From contig PYSS01000015.1 in assembly GCA_003049465.1 (NCBI GenBank), positions 371,974-435,973 on the forward strand: 64,000 nucleotides of DNA, in the 5' to 3' direction. A program made the position numbers and the translations under genes. The notes below the pieces were generated by a model. The model worked only from the letters and a program-made list of their open reading frames with translations, was not told the origin of the DNA and did not search any database. Within the stretch, counting starts at the first letter, position 1; the number at the start of each line of letters is the position of its first letter. Source of the DNA: Magnaporthiopsis rhizophila (lineage: Eukaryota; Ascomycota; Sordariomycetes; Magnaporthales; Magnaporthaceae). Of this stretch, positions 22,160 to 31,800 are shown piece after piece.

Positions 22160-23238
22160 CGACGGTCTGCCTATCTGGGTTTGTGGATGACTTGTTGGAA
22201 ACATTCGAAAGGAAAAGAATACCGAAAAAAAAAGCCATTCTTTACGGCTGAGCCCTATCAGATTTTCGTCTTGTTCTCCGGTCTTTTTTTCTTGTCCTGT
22301 GATTCCTCGCCCGCAGCTTTTTTACTCATTCACCGTATTCCCCGTCTCGCACATCGCCGCCTCCGTACTTTATCTACCTCTTCTTCTCTCCCCCTTCTTT
22401 TCGTCCGATTTCAACTTTTCTTTTTACTCTATATATCTCCTTTTTTGGTTTCGTGTGTCCCCTTCTCCCATTTCCTTTGTTCATGGTTCCCCCTGGTAAC
22501 TCTTCTATCCTTTCCGATTCACTGCAATCGGATTTATCCGTCGTTGCCTGTTGGGCACAACCCCCGTGCATAACCTTCGTCCGTGAGACGGACTTCGATA
22601 TACCCTTCCATGCGCTTACGTGGCCTACCTCCCCCATTTTTGGTTTGTAATGCTTCCATAACTACTGCTTTTTACTAGAGTCACTCATATTTTGGGTGTA
22701 GAGCAATAACGAAGCATTTATGGATCGCCTTTCTCGTGCTGCGCCCGGCGTCGTTGGCTGCCTTTTCAGACTCTTTTTTTTTTCCTTCAGCCTTTTGGGG
22801 GAGAAGATGCTCGTCAAGTTCCGGTATTGCGAGAAACATTGTTGCTGGGCATCCTCAAATTCAATTCGACCCATGGTGGCATCTGCTTTTGCCCAGAGGT
22901 TTGAATGGGAACAAGGTGTATTTATTACCAGCCGATTTTGCTTCCCGTTACACCTAGATACCTACGTATCCACGCACGCACGTTGCCTCTATGGGATACT
23001 CTCATAACTCGTTTCTGAACAAGGGCAAGGTAGCGCACACAAGTGACCTGCAACGCTCTCACGTGAAGTAAGGCAATTGGATAGGCAGACAGTAGGCAGT
23101 AGATGGATTGGGTAAAGATGTTTATTAGTGAGGCTATGTAGTTTATATTGATCAAGTATATGTCAATTGGCCGCCTGGTCGTCGCAAAAAGAGAGCCCAA
23201 GTGGAAATAGAGCGCCATACAAAATATTAAAGCCGATG
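22160..23238. other. Convergent 3' intergenic region
   Basis: About 1.1 kb lies between the LRG1 stop and the stop of the sterol dehydrogenase. It is strongly T/C-rich on the plus strand at about 22200-22500 (TTTTCTTGTCC, TCTTCTCTCCCCC), which suits a long 3' UTR of LRG1. No gene is seen. Confidence 0.45.
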
Positions 23239-24357
23239 CTATTTGGCCACGCCGGCTGCTTCTTGTTGTCGTCTCAGGCAGTCGGCCACACCTCTCCTCA
23301 CGCCCTCCTCGAGCGTCACGAGTGGCTTGTAGCCCAGACGCCTCTTGGCCTTGGTGATGTCGTAGTAGCGCGTCATGCAGCTGTAGATGATGCGCTGGCG
23401 GTTGAACGTCGGCGGCTTCCCGATGAGCCAGCAGGCCGTCTCGCTCAGCCAGCCCAGGACGAGGCCGACCTCGCGCGGGAGGGTCCAGACGCGGTCGGTG
23501 CCGTGCGGCGAGCCGGCGGCCTTCCAGACCATGCGGCAAAAGTCCCAAAAATAGACGGGCGAGTCGTTTGTGACGAGGAAGACCTCGCCGTCGACGCGCT
23601 CGTGGTCCAGGGGCGCCGTGGGGGCGTCGTGCGTGACGAGGAGGGCGCGGGCGGCCAGCAGGTGCGCGTGGGCGACGTTGCCGACGTAGGTGAAGTCGAA
23701 GATGTTGTTGTTCTCGCCCACCTGCACCTTCCAGCGGCCCTCCTGGTAGACCTGCACCATCTTTGGGATGGCCATGGCGTCCCCTTCGCCGATGATGCCG
23801 GCCGGGCGGATGGCCACGGTGAGCAGCTTGCCGCCGGGCTCGTTGGCCTTTAGGACGAGCTCCTCGGCCGCGGCCTTGGTCTCGGAGTAGTACTCGGACT
23901 GGTCGGCGCCGCGGATGACGGGCCAGCGCTCGTCGGCGTTGACGAGGTCGGACCGGTTGTCGCTGATGACGCTGGCGGAGCTGGTGAAGACGAGCGCCTT
24001 GACGCCCGCGGCGCGGCAGGCCTCAACGACGGCCGCGGTGCCGTCGACGTTCACGCGCCGGAAGAGGTCGTGGCTGGCCTTGTCGTCACCCTGCGCGAGC
24101 GGGCTGGCCGTGTGGATGACCACGTCGGGCTTGACGTCCTCGAAGATCGAGGTCAGCCGCGCCGCGTCGGTGATGTCGGCGTCGACGTACCGGACGCCGT
24201 CGGACTCGGGCCGCCGGTTGCGCGTGCAGCGCAGGTCGACGACCGAGACGCTGCACTGGTAGCCCTCGACCAGCATGCGCACCACGTGGTGGCCCAGGAA
24301 CCCGCACCCGCCGATGACGAGCACCCTGCCCAGGTTGAACTTTGCTTCTGACGACAT
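23239..24357 (-). CDS. ERG26: Erg26-type sterol-4-alpha-carboxylate 3-dehydrogenase (decarboxylating)
   Basis: In ergosterol synthesis this enzyme oxidises and decarboxylates 4-carboxysterols with NAD(P)+ at the ER, together with Erg25 and Erg27. It is a single exon of 372 residues starting at ATG 24357. The frame is open upstream but has no further ATG. The NAD-binding loop VIGGCGFLGHHVV is at residues 14-26, DADIT at about 59-63, and the catalytic YSETK at 157-161, with upstream Ser in the FTSSASV strand. RPAGIIGEGD and NIFDFTYVGNVAHAHLLAA match the 3-beta-HSD family. A hydrophobic segment near residue 300 (VGLVLGWLSETACWLIG) may act as the membrane anchor. Length fits Erg26 (about 350). 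Fungi often carry more than one Erg26-like protein, so the copy used in the main pathway cannot be told from sequence alone. It is divergent from the gene at 24949. Confidence 0.85.
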   Translation of the reverse strand: MSSEAKFNLGRVLVIGGCGFLGHHVVRMLVEGYQCSVSVVDLRCTRNRRPESDGVRYVDADITDAARLTSIFEDVKPDVVIHTASPLAQGDDKASHDLFRRVNVDGTAAVVEACRAAGVKALVFTSSASVISDNRSDLVNADERWPVIRGADQSEYYSETKAAAEELVLKANEPGGKLLTVAIRPAGIIGEGDAMAIPKMVQVYQEGRWKVQVGENNNIFDFTYVGNVAHAHLLAARALLVTHDAPTAPLDHERVDGEVFLVTNDSPVYFWDFCRMVWKAAGSPHGTDRVWTLPREVGLVLGWLSETACWLIGKPPTFNRQRIIYSCMTRYYDITKAKRRLGYKPLVTLEEGVRRGVADCLRRQQEAAGVAK

Positions 24358-24948
24358 TGTCGGGGGGGATGGCCGTGGTCTGGGGTCGGTCAACCGTGGG
24401 GGAGGGAGGAGCGGTGACGGTCGACGGCGGACCTGGCTTGGACGGAGGCGCACGGGCGATACGGCTTGTATCCCGGGAGTCTGTCTACCTTCGATGGCGT
24501 AGTCGAGTATTTGTCTAGGTCGGGCGTCGTCGCAGGAGGATTGCAATTAAGGTCGAGACGACCGCGGTCAAATCTGGCGGGAGAAAAAAAGGGCGGATAT
24601 TTTGACATCCAGGATCGCCGTGCAATCAAATTCGGGTAGATCAACTCGCCCGTCCTGATCCCTGGTGGCGTCGACATATGCCATTGGGCAAACGGCACAG
24701 GGCGTTTAGCGGACAGTTCAGCTCACCTCCCCACGCTAACGGACACTGCAGGCCACGCAGCAGCACGGTCCACTGACTCTACCATTTACGGGCTCATGGG
24801 GCATCCACCTCACTTGGCGTGAATGGCAACCATTGAACTCACATGCAAGAACGGGCGAGGGGACAATAATCGCTTCCGCCAGGCTGGCATGGCCTGCCAG
24901 GACTTCTAGCTGCCCAGCGCCCAAGTCTTTTTTTTTTTTTTTTTGGAT
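24358..24948. promoter_or_regulatory. Divergent promoter region ERG26 / unknown gene
   Basis: About 590 bp lies between divergent starts. A T17 run at 24928-24944 ends five bases before the ATG of the plus-strand gene, and a short A run lies at about 24584-24590 on the ERG26 side. No sterol-regulatory element can be claimed by eye. Confidence 0.45.
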
Positions 24949-26196
24949 ATGGACCCCGTATGGGCCGAGGCAGAAACCGAGATCCTGGTACATGCTGCCG
25001 CTCCAAGCCTGGCTTTGCACGACGCCTACTACAGGGCTTTGGCGAGTGCCTATCTCGAATTTCAGCCGGCCTGGACAACGCTCCTGGTGTCTGCCAGGGA
25101 CGGCGACAGCAGCCGCAGCAGCAGCGCCAACTGTCCGTCGCCCGCTGAAGCCGTCATCGACTCGCCGCAGCTCTCATTTGAGGATGTCTGGGACAATGCC
25201 GGCTCTCCCACTCCGGCATTGCCGCATCCCTGTCCGGACGACGGCGAGGAGGCCCTGGCCGCAGATTCGCAGTCGGCCCCGTCTGTGCCGCCAAGCGAGG
25301 TTGCGGATTCCCAGCCGTTCCACCATCTGCGCTTAGGAATTCGGTCCTCGCAGCAGCAGCATGGAGCTGACAGTCCGTCCCGTCCTGACTCGCCCTCGTC
25401 AACACTGCCATCATCGTCATCATCATTATCGTCGTCTCCTGGCCGTGGAGACACAGACGCCGGCGCCGCCACCCGCCTTGGCTCCAGCAGTGTCGAATTC
25501 GCTGGTGCCCTCGGCGACGATGGCGACGATGGCGCGCCGTCCTCGGACCGGGCCGACTCCGAGCCCCTCTTTGCAAGGTCCTCACCACCACAAGCCCGGG
25601 AGCTGCTGCTCATGACCAAAAGCCTCAGCGACTTTGGTCCCACCAGCCGCTCCGAGCCCTTCAAGTCACACGAAGCCAGAGCCGCCGGACACGGAGGAGG
25701 ACGAGGAGGCCCGGCGGGGGTAAAGCTGGCGGCAGCCCTGGAAGTGTTCGCGCCCGAGCCCGAGGGTTCGTGCGACGATCTCGAGCCGTCAAGCCTGCTC
25801 ACCTACAACCTCATTAAGCTCGACTCGGACCTCGGCCTGAGAAGGAGGTTCGTGGCCAAGAGGCGGCTCCTGCGGGGGAGGGAGCCGCGGCCGACGGAGC
25901 GCGGCTTCTGGGAGGTCGCGTGCTCGGGCTGGGACCCTAGGGCCAAGAAGGAGGCCTGGGGTTACCTCGCGCGCTACGTCGGTGAGGGCCGCGCCGGCTG
26001 GGGAGTATGGCTCAGGCGGGATACTGCTGCAACCGACAGCATACGCCTGTATTCGTTCGGCCACGTGGTGGGCCACATGTATCTCCTTCTCTACACTGCC
26101 ACCCGCCGCCGCATTCTTAGTCTCGACTGCACGTGGACGTCGGGCGGTGATGGCCTGGTCTTCGTTCCGGCGACTAAGGGCGGCTGGGACGCGTGA
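24949..26196 (+). CDS. Unknown fungal protein with conserved C-terminal domain
   Basis: This is a single exon of 415 residues. The ATG at 24949 (MDPVWAEAE) immediately follows a T17 run. Residues 1-45 form a helical segment (HDAYYRALASAYLEFQPAW). Residues 60-240 are Ser/Pro/Asp-rich and likely disordered. The C-terminal 170 residues are ordered-looking. They contain a short Leu-rich strand LLTYNLIKLDSDLGLRRRF, a basic RRLLRGREPRPTERGFWEV, then WDPRAKKEAWGYLARYVGEG, AGWGVWLRR and a hydrophobic helix FGHVVGHMYLLLYTATRRR. I recall related C-terminal blocks in uncharacterised ascomycete proteins but know no function. There is no signal peptide. The hydrophobic helix is short and flanked by charges, so a soluble fold is more likely than a membrane anchor. 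Confidence 0.75.
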   Translation: MDPVWAEAETEILVHAAAPSLALHDAYYRALASAYLEFQPAWTTLLVSARDGDSSRSSSANCPSPAEAVIDSPQLSFEDVWDNAGSPTPALPHPCPDDGEEALAADSQSAPSVPPSEVADSQPFHHLRLGIRSSQQQHGADSPSRPDSPSSTLPSSSSSLSSSPGRGDTDAGAATRLGSSSVEFAGALGDDGDDGAPSSDRADSEPLFARSSPPQARELLLMTKSLSDFGPTSRSEPFKSHEARAAGHGGGRGGPAGVKLAAALEVFAPEPEGSCDDLEPSSLLTYNLIKLDSDLGLRRRFVAKRRLLRGREPRPTERGFWEVACSGWDPRAKKEAWGYLARYVGEGRAGWGVWLRRDTAATDSIRLYSFGHVVGHMYLLLYTATRRRILSLDCTWTSGGDGLVFVPATKGGWDA

Positions 26197-26877
26197 CGAG
26201 CCGGACCGCTGTTGGCCCCTCGGACCTTTTTTGGAAATATGCTTCTTCTCCTAGGGTTGCTTTTCTTGGATTAAAGCATGCACACTACAGGCGTAACAGG
26301 GGAATATCCCATCTTCTCAGGTGGTGGCGGGACCGAGGACGTCTACACAAGCAACCAGCTGCACACGAGAACAAATATGTTCCGAGCTAAATTACACTGA
26401 AACTGCCGTACCTCCATCCATAGTCCTTTCCCTAACTTTTAATCCCGAGACGCATGAACACTGCATACCAATGCAGCGGCCGCCCATGGAAACAAAACAA
26501 AGGACACATATGTACCAACAAAACAAGGGATATGAGGAAAAAAGATAATGTGCTTTTCCCTTTGCAGAGTGCGGGCTGCGTATTAGTATGTCGGGGCAAG
26601 GAAAGCGCAACAACTAGAGTCCCAGAACGACGGTAACCTATTTCGACGGGGTTTGGAGCGGCGGTGACATGTGGCGAATGTTGTCTCAAGTCACAGACAC
26701 AGACGAGACGAGGTCGTCAGGGCCGAAATCTCTTGTCCACCCCGTACCAGGCCTTTTCCGCAACTGCAATGTCGATACAAGAAAGCCCCTGGTGCATCCA
26801 ACCTGGATTGTGACGTGGGTGGAGAGAAGAGTGACAGGAGTTGGTGACCCAGCCACCGAGCTTGAGAAGCATAGAAC
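26197..26877. other. Convergent 3' intergenic region
   Basis: About 680 bp lies between two stop codons. It is AT-richer than the flanking exons and should hold both 3' UTRs. No frame, RNA or repeat is convincing. Confidence 0.4.
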
Positions 26878-28021
26878 CTACGCCAGTCCCACGCTCTTCT
26901 TCTCCACCTCGTACCGGGCCTTGTCCGCAATCGACATGTCGATGAAGGGCTGTTGGTGAGTGCTCCGTGTTAGTAGCGGCTCATCCATCTGGCACAGGAA
27001 ATCATTATACTAAAGACACCCCAGGCTAGGTCATGTCATACCTTGCGCTCCTCCTCCGACAGCTTCTTCCACTGGGCACCAGCGGCTTTCGCGTGCTCGA
27101 TAACGGTCTGCTGCGCGGGGTCGCGAGGAGTGAAGCCCTTGTGCACATAGAAAAAGAAGGGCCCCATCGGGCGCTTGGGAAGACGGGGATCCTTGATCTC
27201 CGGTGCCGAGGCCTTGTGAACGCGGCGGAGGCGGGCGCGCGCCTTGTTTGCGGCGTTTACCTCGGCTGGAGTGTGCCTCGCGACCCATTCCTTGTAGGCA
27301 GCCTTGTTTGCCACCAAGTTCGCCTGCGCGATCTCCTTCAGGTTCTGGTGGTGCCGACGGTGCGGGTTAGCAACGTGCCGTCGTTTTGGCGCCCTTGGGG
27401 GAAGTTACGTACATTGAGCTCTGCGGCTGACAGCTCCTTGAAGCTCTTGCTGACAGTTGCTACGTCCTCGATAAGGTTATGGGATTTGCCCTGAGTCTTC
27501 TGCGTAAGATAAACGACCCAGGATCTCGCAGGCAGCTGGGGCGGCATGTGCAAGATCTGCTTCGACAGCTTCCTCTTATCGGCATTCATCTTCTGCTCGG
27601 GGGTCAGCGCCGGCTTCCTGCCCTTGCCTGCCCTCTTCTTCTTCGGTTTGGCAGCCTTGGACTTGGCCTTGGACTTGACAGCCCTGGCACCCTTGGTGGT
27701 CTTCGTAGCCTTGGCGGCCCTGGTGGTCCTGGCAGACTTGGTCGTCTTGGCCGCCGTCTTTTGCGCTCCAGCGGCGCGGCCCTTGGGCTTGGTCGCGCTG
27801 GCCTTGGTGGCAGTCGCAGCAGGCTTGCGGGCAGTCTTGGTTTTGGTAGCCGCGGTTGCCATGCTCCGGGCCACAACAGTCAGGCGATAGGCGCATGAGG
27901 CGCTCCGATTGAGGACCACCCGGGCCGAGAGGCAGCCTAGGCCACGGCGGGCCAGCAGAGGGGCGTTTGCGCCATGGACGCGCGCGACCTGCAGCGCGGC
28001 GGGACGAACGACAGACCACAT
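26878..28021 (-). CDS. Mitochondrial HMG-box protein (Abf2/TFAM-like nucleoid protein)
   Basis: It likely binds and packages mitochondrial DNA. Exons on the minus strand are 28021-27413, 27344-27042 and 26949-26878, giving 327 residues. The N-terminal 55 residues are Arg/Ala/Ser-rich without acidic residues (VRPAALQVARVHG, CAYRLTVVARSMA), a typical matrix presequence. Residues about 55-125 are an almost pure Ala/Lys/Thr tract (repeated AAKTTK, AKATKTTKG words), like histone-H1 tails. Two HMG-box segments follow. The first, at about 155-230 (PARSWVVYLTQKTQGK...YKEWVARH), is split by intron 1. The second, at about 255-325 (LPKRPMGPFFFYVHKG...QWKKLSEEERKPFIDMSIADKARYE), is split by intron 2. Two boxes behind a presequence match Abf2/TFAM architecture. 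The basic tail between presequence and boxes is a filamentous-fungal variation. It diverges from PRP5. Confidence 0.86.
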
Positions 28022-28885
28022 GGCTGGAAGATGGTCGGCGCTTGAGAGTATGGCCTCAAACGGCTGTTCGTGGTGGCGTTGGTTGTGTGGTCGTCGATTG
28101 ATTGATTGAATCTGGAATGTGGTGGTGTGCCAGGAAGCTTCCCACCGACGTCAATGTCTGCGGTTGATGAGATAAGGTGCGCCTCAACTGTCAGTGGAGG
28201 GAGTCTTCCAGCTTTTGTTGCATGGATGCAATGGAGCTTGGTTCCCTTACACAACTGTGGGGCTCACGCAGCCCCTTGTTTTGCACCCGCATTGAGGGGA
28301 ACGGGATTGCGTGCGAGCACCGTACCTTGCTGGGCGCATACGATACCAGGGCACGAGGGCTTCGGGCCTGCAGACGCCGACGCGAGAGGTACCGCGCCCT
28401 GCTAGAATGTACCCCGCCAAGCGACATCACGTGGTACAGCAATTTTGTTCTGTCTTCCACTGGGCATTTCGTCAACGTCAAATGGCCCGTGCACCGGAGC
28501 ACCGTCTCCCCACCCCATCATGAAGAAATTTGATCCACTTCAGCGCCTGCCAGGCAGTCTCCGCTCACAGGCAGCCAAGAACGCCGGATCATCTCCATCG
28601 GACGTGCAAAGAGATAAAAAAATAGTCGGATAAAAAAGAAAAAGGAAGAAGAGAGCCGCGACCACCATCTCGGGGTGCCTCGACGGTCCACTACTCTCCC
28701 TCCATCTGCGGCTAATACCCTCGTCTTGCTCCACGACAGCGCCTCCCTCCATCCTGGTCTGTTCGCGGATAGCCAGAGTAGATATCCTTTGGCGCCTCTT
28801 CAATAACCTTGACATTGCAGCATCCTCGCAAGAAGTACATCTCACCAAAGAAAAAAAAAGTGCCTTTTGAGCCGCTAGCAGCACA
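28022..28885. promoter_or_regulatory. Divergent promoter region mtHMG / PRP5
   Basis: About 860 bp lies between divergent starts. It has A-rich runs at about 28614-28655 and at 28850-28859 shortly before the PRP5 ATG. No internal gene is supported. Confidence 0.4.
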
Positions 28886-31800
28886 ATGGCTCGGCCCAGA
28901 ACGTCACGCTCACCATCTCCAGCAGGAAGCCAGCAGTCCTCAAGACGGAACGCCAAGGATGAGGAGAGACGTGGTCGTGGTGGCAACCGGGACAGACCCC
29001 GCGATCGCCATCGATCCCGCAGCCCTGTCGATGTGGGTGTCCTCCCTAGCCCTGGACTCTTGCCGCGTGTGCCTACTAACTTGCGCCCGCCACAGCGCCG
29101 CCATCGCGACCGAGACCGAGATCGAGATCGTGACCGCGAGCGCGACCGCGAACGCGACCATGGCGCATACCGCCGCGGCGATCGCTCCCGTGACCGGTCC
29201 CTAGACCGCCGAGATGACGACTACTACCGCAGCGGACGAAGGGACATCGCCCACCGCGACCGTCGTCGCTCACGCGACCGCCTTCGCGACAGGGACCGAT
29301 CACCGCCGCGGCGCCGCCCGCGCAGCCGTGATGCCGACCGGGATCACCGCGCCAGGCGAGATGACTCCCTGGATCGAACCCGTACCCGCCGCGATGACGC
29401 CACCGACCCAGGACCGCGTAGCAGAGCTGATGATCAGCGCCAACGTGTGTCTGGCCCAGCACACGGGGGCAAGCCCAAGGAAGTCGAAGTACGCTGTCGT
29501 CCTATAATAAACCAACTTGATCTTGGTAGCAAAGTTACTAACAGTCCGCAGACCGCCAAGACCGCTCAAGCCCAGGCGCAGTCAGAGGCCGACAAGAAAG
29601 CCGAGAGGCTGGCTAAGCTAGAGGCATGGAAGAAGAAAAAGGAGTTGGAGCAGCGCAAGGACATCGCTGCAACGCCCGGCAGCACCAGGAAACTACTCGC
29701 CGAGATGGACGTCAAGGCCACGGGAGTTCCTGCCACTATCCTGTCTCCGTCTAATGGAACTACCTCGGGGTCCGCCTCTCCATCGGCCGTGGACGCGCCG
29801 CCAGCGGTCCCCTATGGTGGCAAATTTGACCCAAAGGCCATGGCTAAGAAATCGGGCGGCCGGCATCATTCTCCCACCGTCCTTGGAGCCATCAAGGGTC
29901 ATCCTGTCGAGAAGTCTGTGACGGTCCCGGCAGCCGCCCCCACTGGTACGTCGAACTCGCCAGGTCCCGCTTCTTGCTCGAACGACCAGTTCCCGAGTGC
30001 TAACAGACCTGTAGCATCCTCACTACCGCAAGGGAAACCCATCAGTGGTTTTGGCTTCCAGAAATCTTCTGAACACGACAAGGCCCCTACAAAACGGAAG
30101 CTGAATCTGGACGACGAGGAGACGTCGAAGCGCAAACTGGCCAAGCTCCCGGACGTTTCCCTCGAGTCCACCGACAGCACACCGTATGTGGAGCAGGTCG
30201 ACGATGACGACGACTCCGATGGTGACAACTTTGCGGGGACCGAAGAAGAGGCTGCCGCTGCGGCCCGAGCCGCCCACGAGCGCCGTGAGGAGCGGATGCT
30301 GCAGCAGAGCATGGCCATACAAACAGACGAGACCGCTGAGGCCATCGCTGCGGCAAACGGCGAAACCGTCGATGTCGATTCTGTGGTACCCCATGAAAAC
30401 ACGGGTATGGAGATCGACGAGAAGGACGCGGTGGAAGATGACGTTGATCCACTTGACGCCTTCATGGCGGATTTGGAAGGGCCTGGCACCAGCATGCGGA
30501 GCAAGCCGGCCAAGGCTGCGAACGGCTCCAAGCCGGCCCCTGTCCCGGAGGCGTACTTCAGTGACGACGATGACTTCGCCTCGGGTACCCCCGAGGATGC
30601 CGATGCCAAGACCCTCCTTGCTCTGACTGCTAAGCGCAAGAAGAAGGAGATCCCCAAGATCGACTATAGCAAGCTTGATCTTGGAGTCATCCGCAAGAAC
30701 TTCTGGGTTGAACCTTCGGAGCTGAGCGACATGACAGAGGCTGAGGTGGCCGAACTGCGCCTTGAGCTGGACGGTATCAAAGTGTCGGGCAAGGATGTCC
30801 CAAAGCCGGTGCAGAAGTGGTCGCACTGCGGTCTGACACGGCCGATACTCGATGTAATCGACAAGCTGGCATACGACAAACCAACGGCCATTCAGATGCA
30901 GGCTCTTCCTGTCATCATGTCAGGCCGGGACATGGTGGGCGTAGCAAAGACAGGTTCCGGCAAGACCATGGCATTTCTACTGCCCATGTTCCGCCACATC
31001 AAAGACCAGGAGCCCGTCAAGGACGCTGAGGGACCCATCGGCCTGATTTTGACTCCCACGCGTGAGCTTGCCGTTCAGATTTTCCGCGACTGCAAACCAT
31101 TTCTGAAAGCGCTTGGCCTGCGCGCCGTCTGCGCATACGGCGGGCCCCCCATTAAAGACCAGATCGCCGATCTGAAACGTGGTGCAGAGATTGTGGTTGC
31201 AACGACAGGTCGGATGATTGATCTCCTGGCGGCAAATCAGGGCCGCGTGGTCAGCCTGCGACGGACCACGTACATCGTCCTCGACGAGGCCGACAGGATG
31301 TTCGACATGGGCTTCGAGCCCCAAGTCACCAAGATCCTGGGCAACGCTAGGCCAGACCTCCAGACGGTGCTATTTTCGGCCACAATGCCAAAGATCATGG
31401 ACGCGCTTGTCAAAAAGGTTCTCAAGAACCCGGTGGAGATCGAGGTCGGCGGCAAGAGCGTGGTTGCGTCGGAGATCACGCAGATTGTCGAGATTAGGGA
31501 GGAGAAGACAAAGTTCAATCGGCTGCTGGAGCTTTTGGGGACGCTCTACGTGGACGATGACGACGTCCGCGCCCTGGTCTTTGTCGAGAGACAGGAAAAG
31601 GCAGACGAGCTGTTGCGCGAGCTACTACACAGGGGGTGGGGTTGCATGTCCCTCCATGGCGGAAAGGACCAGGTTGACAGAGACTCAACCATCGCAGACT
31701 TCAAGTCGGGCGTCTGTCCTATTCTCGTGGCCACATCGGTGGCGGCGCGGGGCCTGGACGTGAAGCAGCTAAAGCTCGTAGTCAACTACGACGCCCCCAA

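Noticed and set aside
22181..22573. 130-residue plus-strand frame after LRG1
   Set aside because: It is a translation of a T/C-rich 3' flank giving Phe/Leu/Ser noise.
30023..30826. 267-residue minus-strand frame within PRP5
   Set aside because: Antisense shadow of an acidic coding region; the sense strand carries conserved Prp5 sequence.
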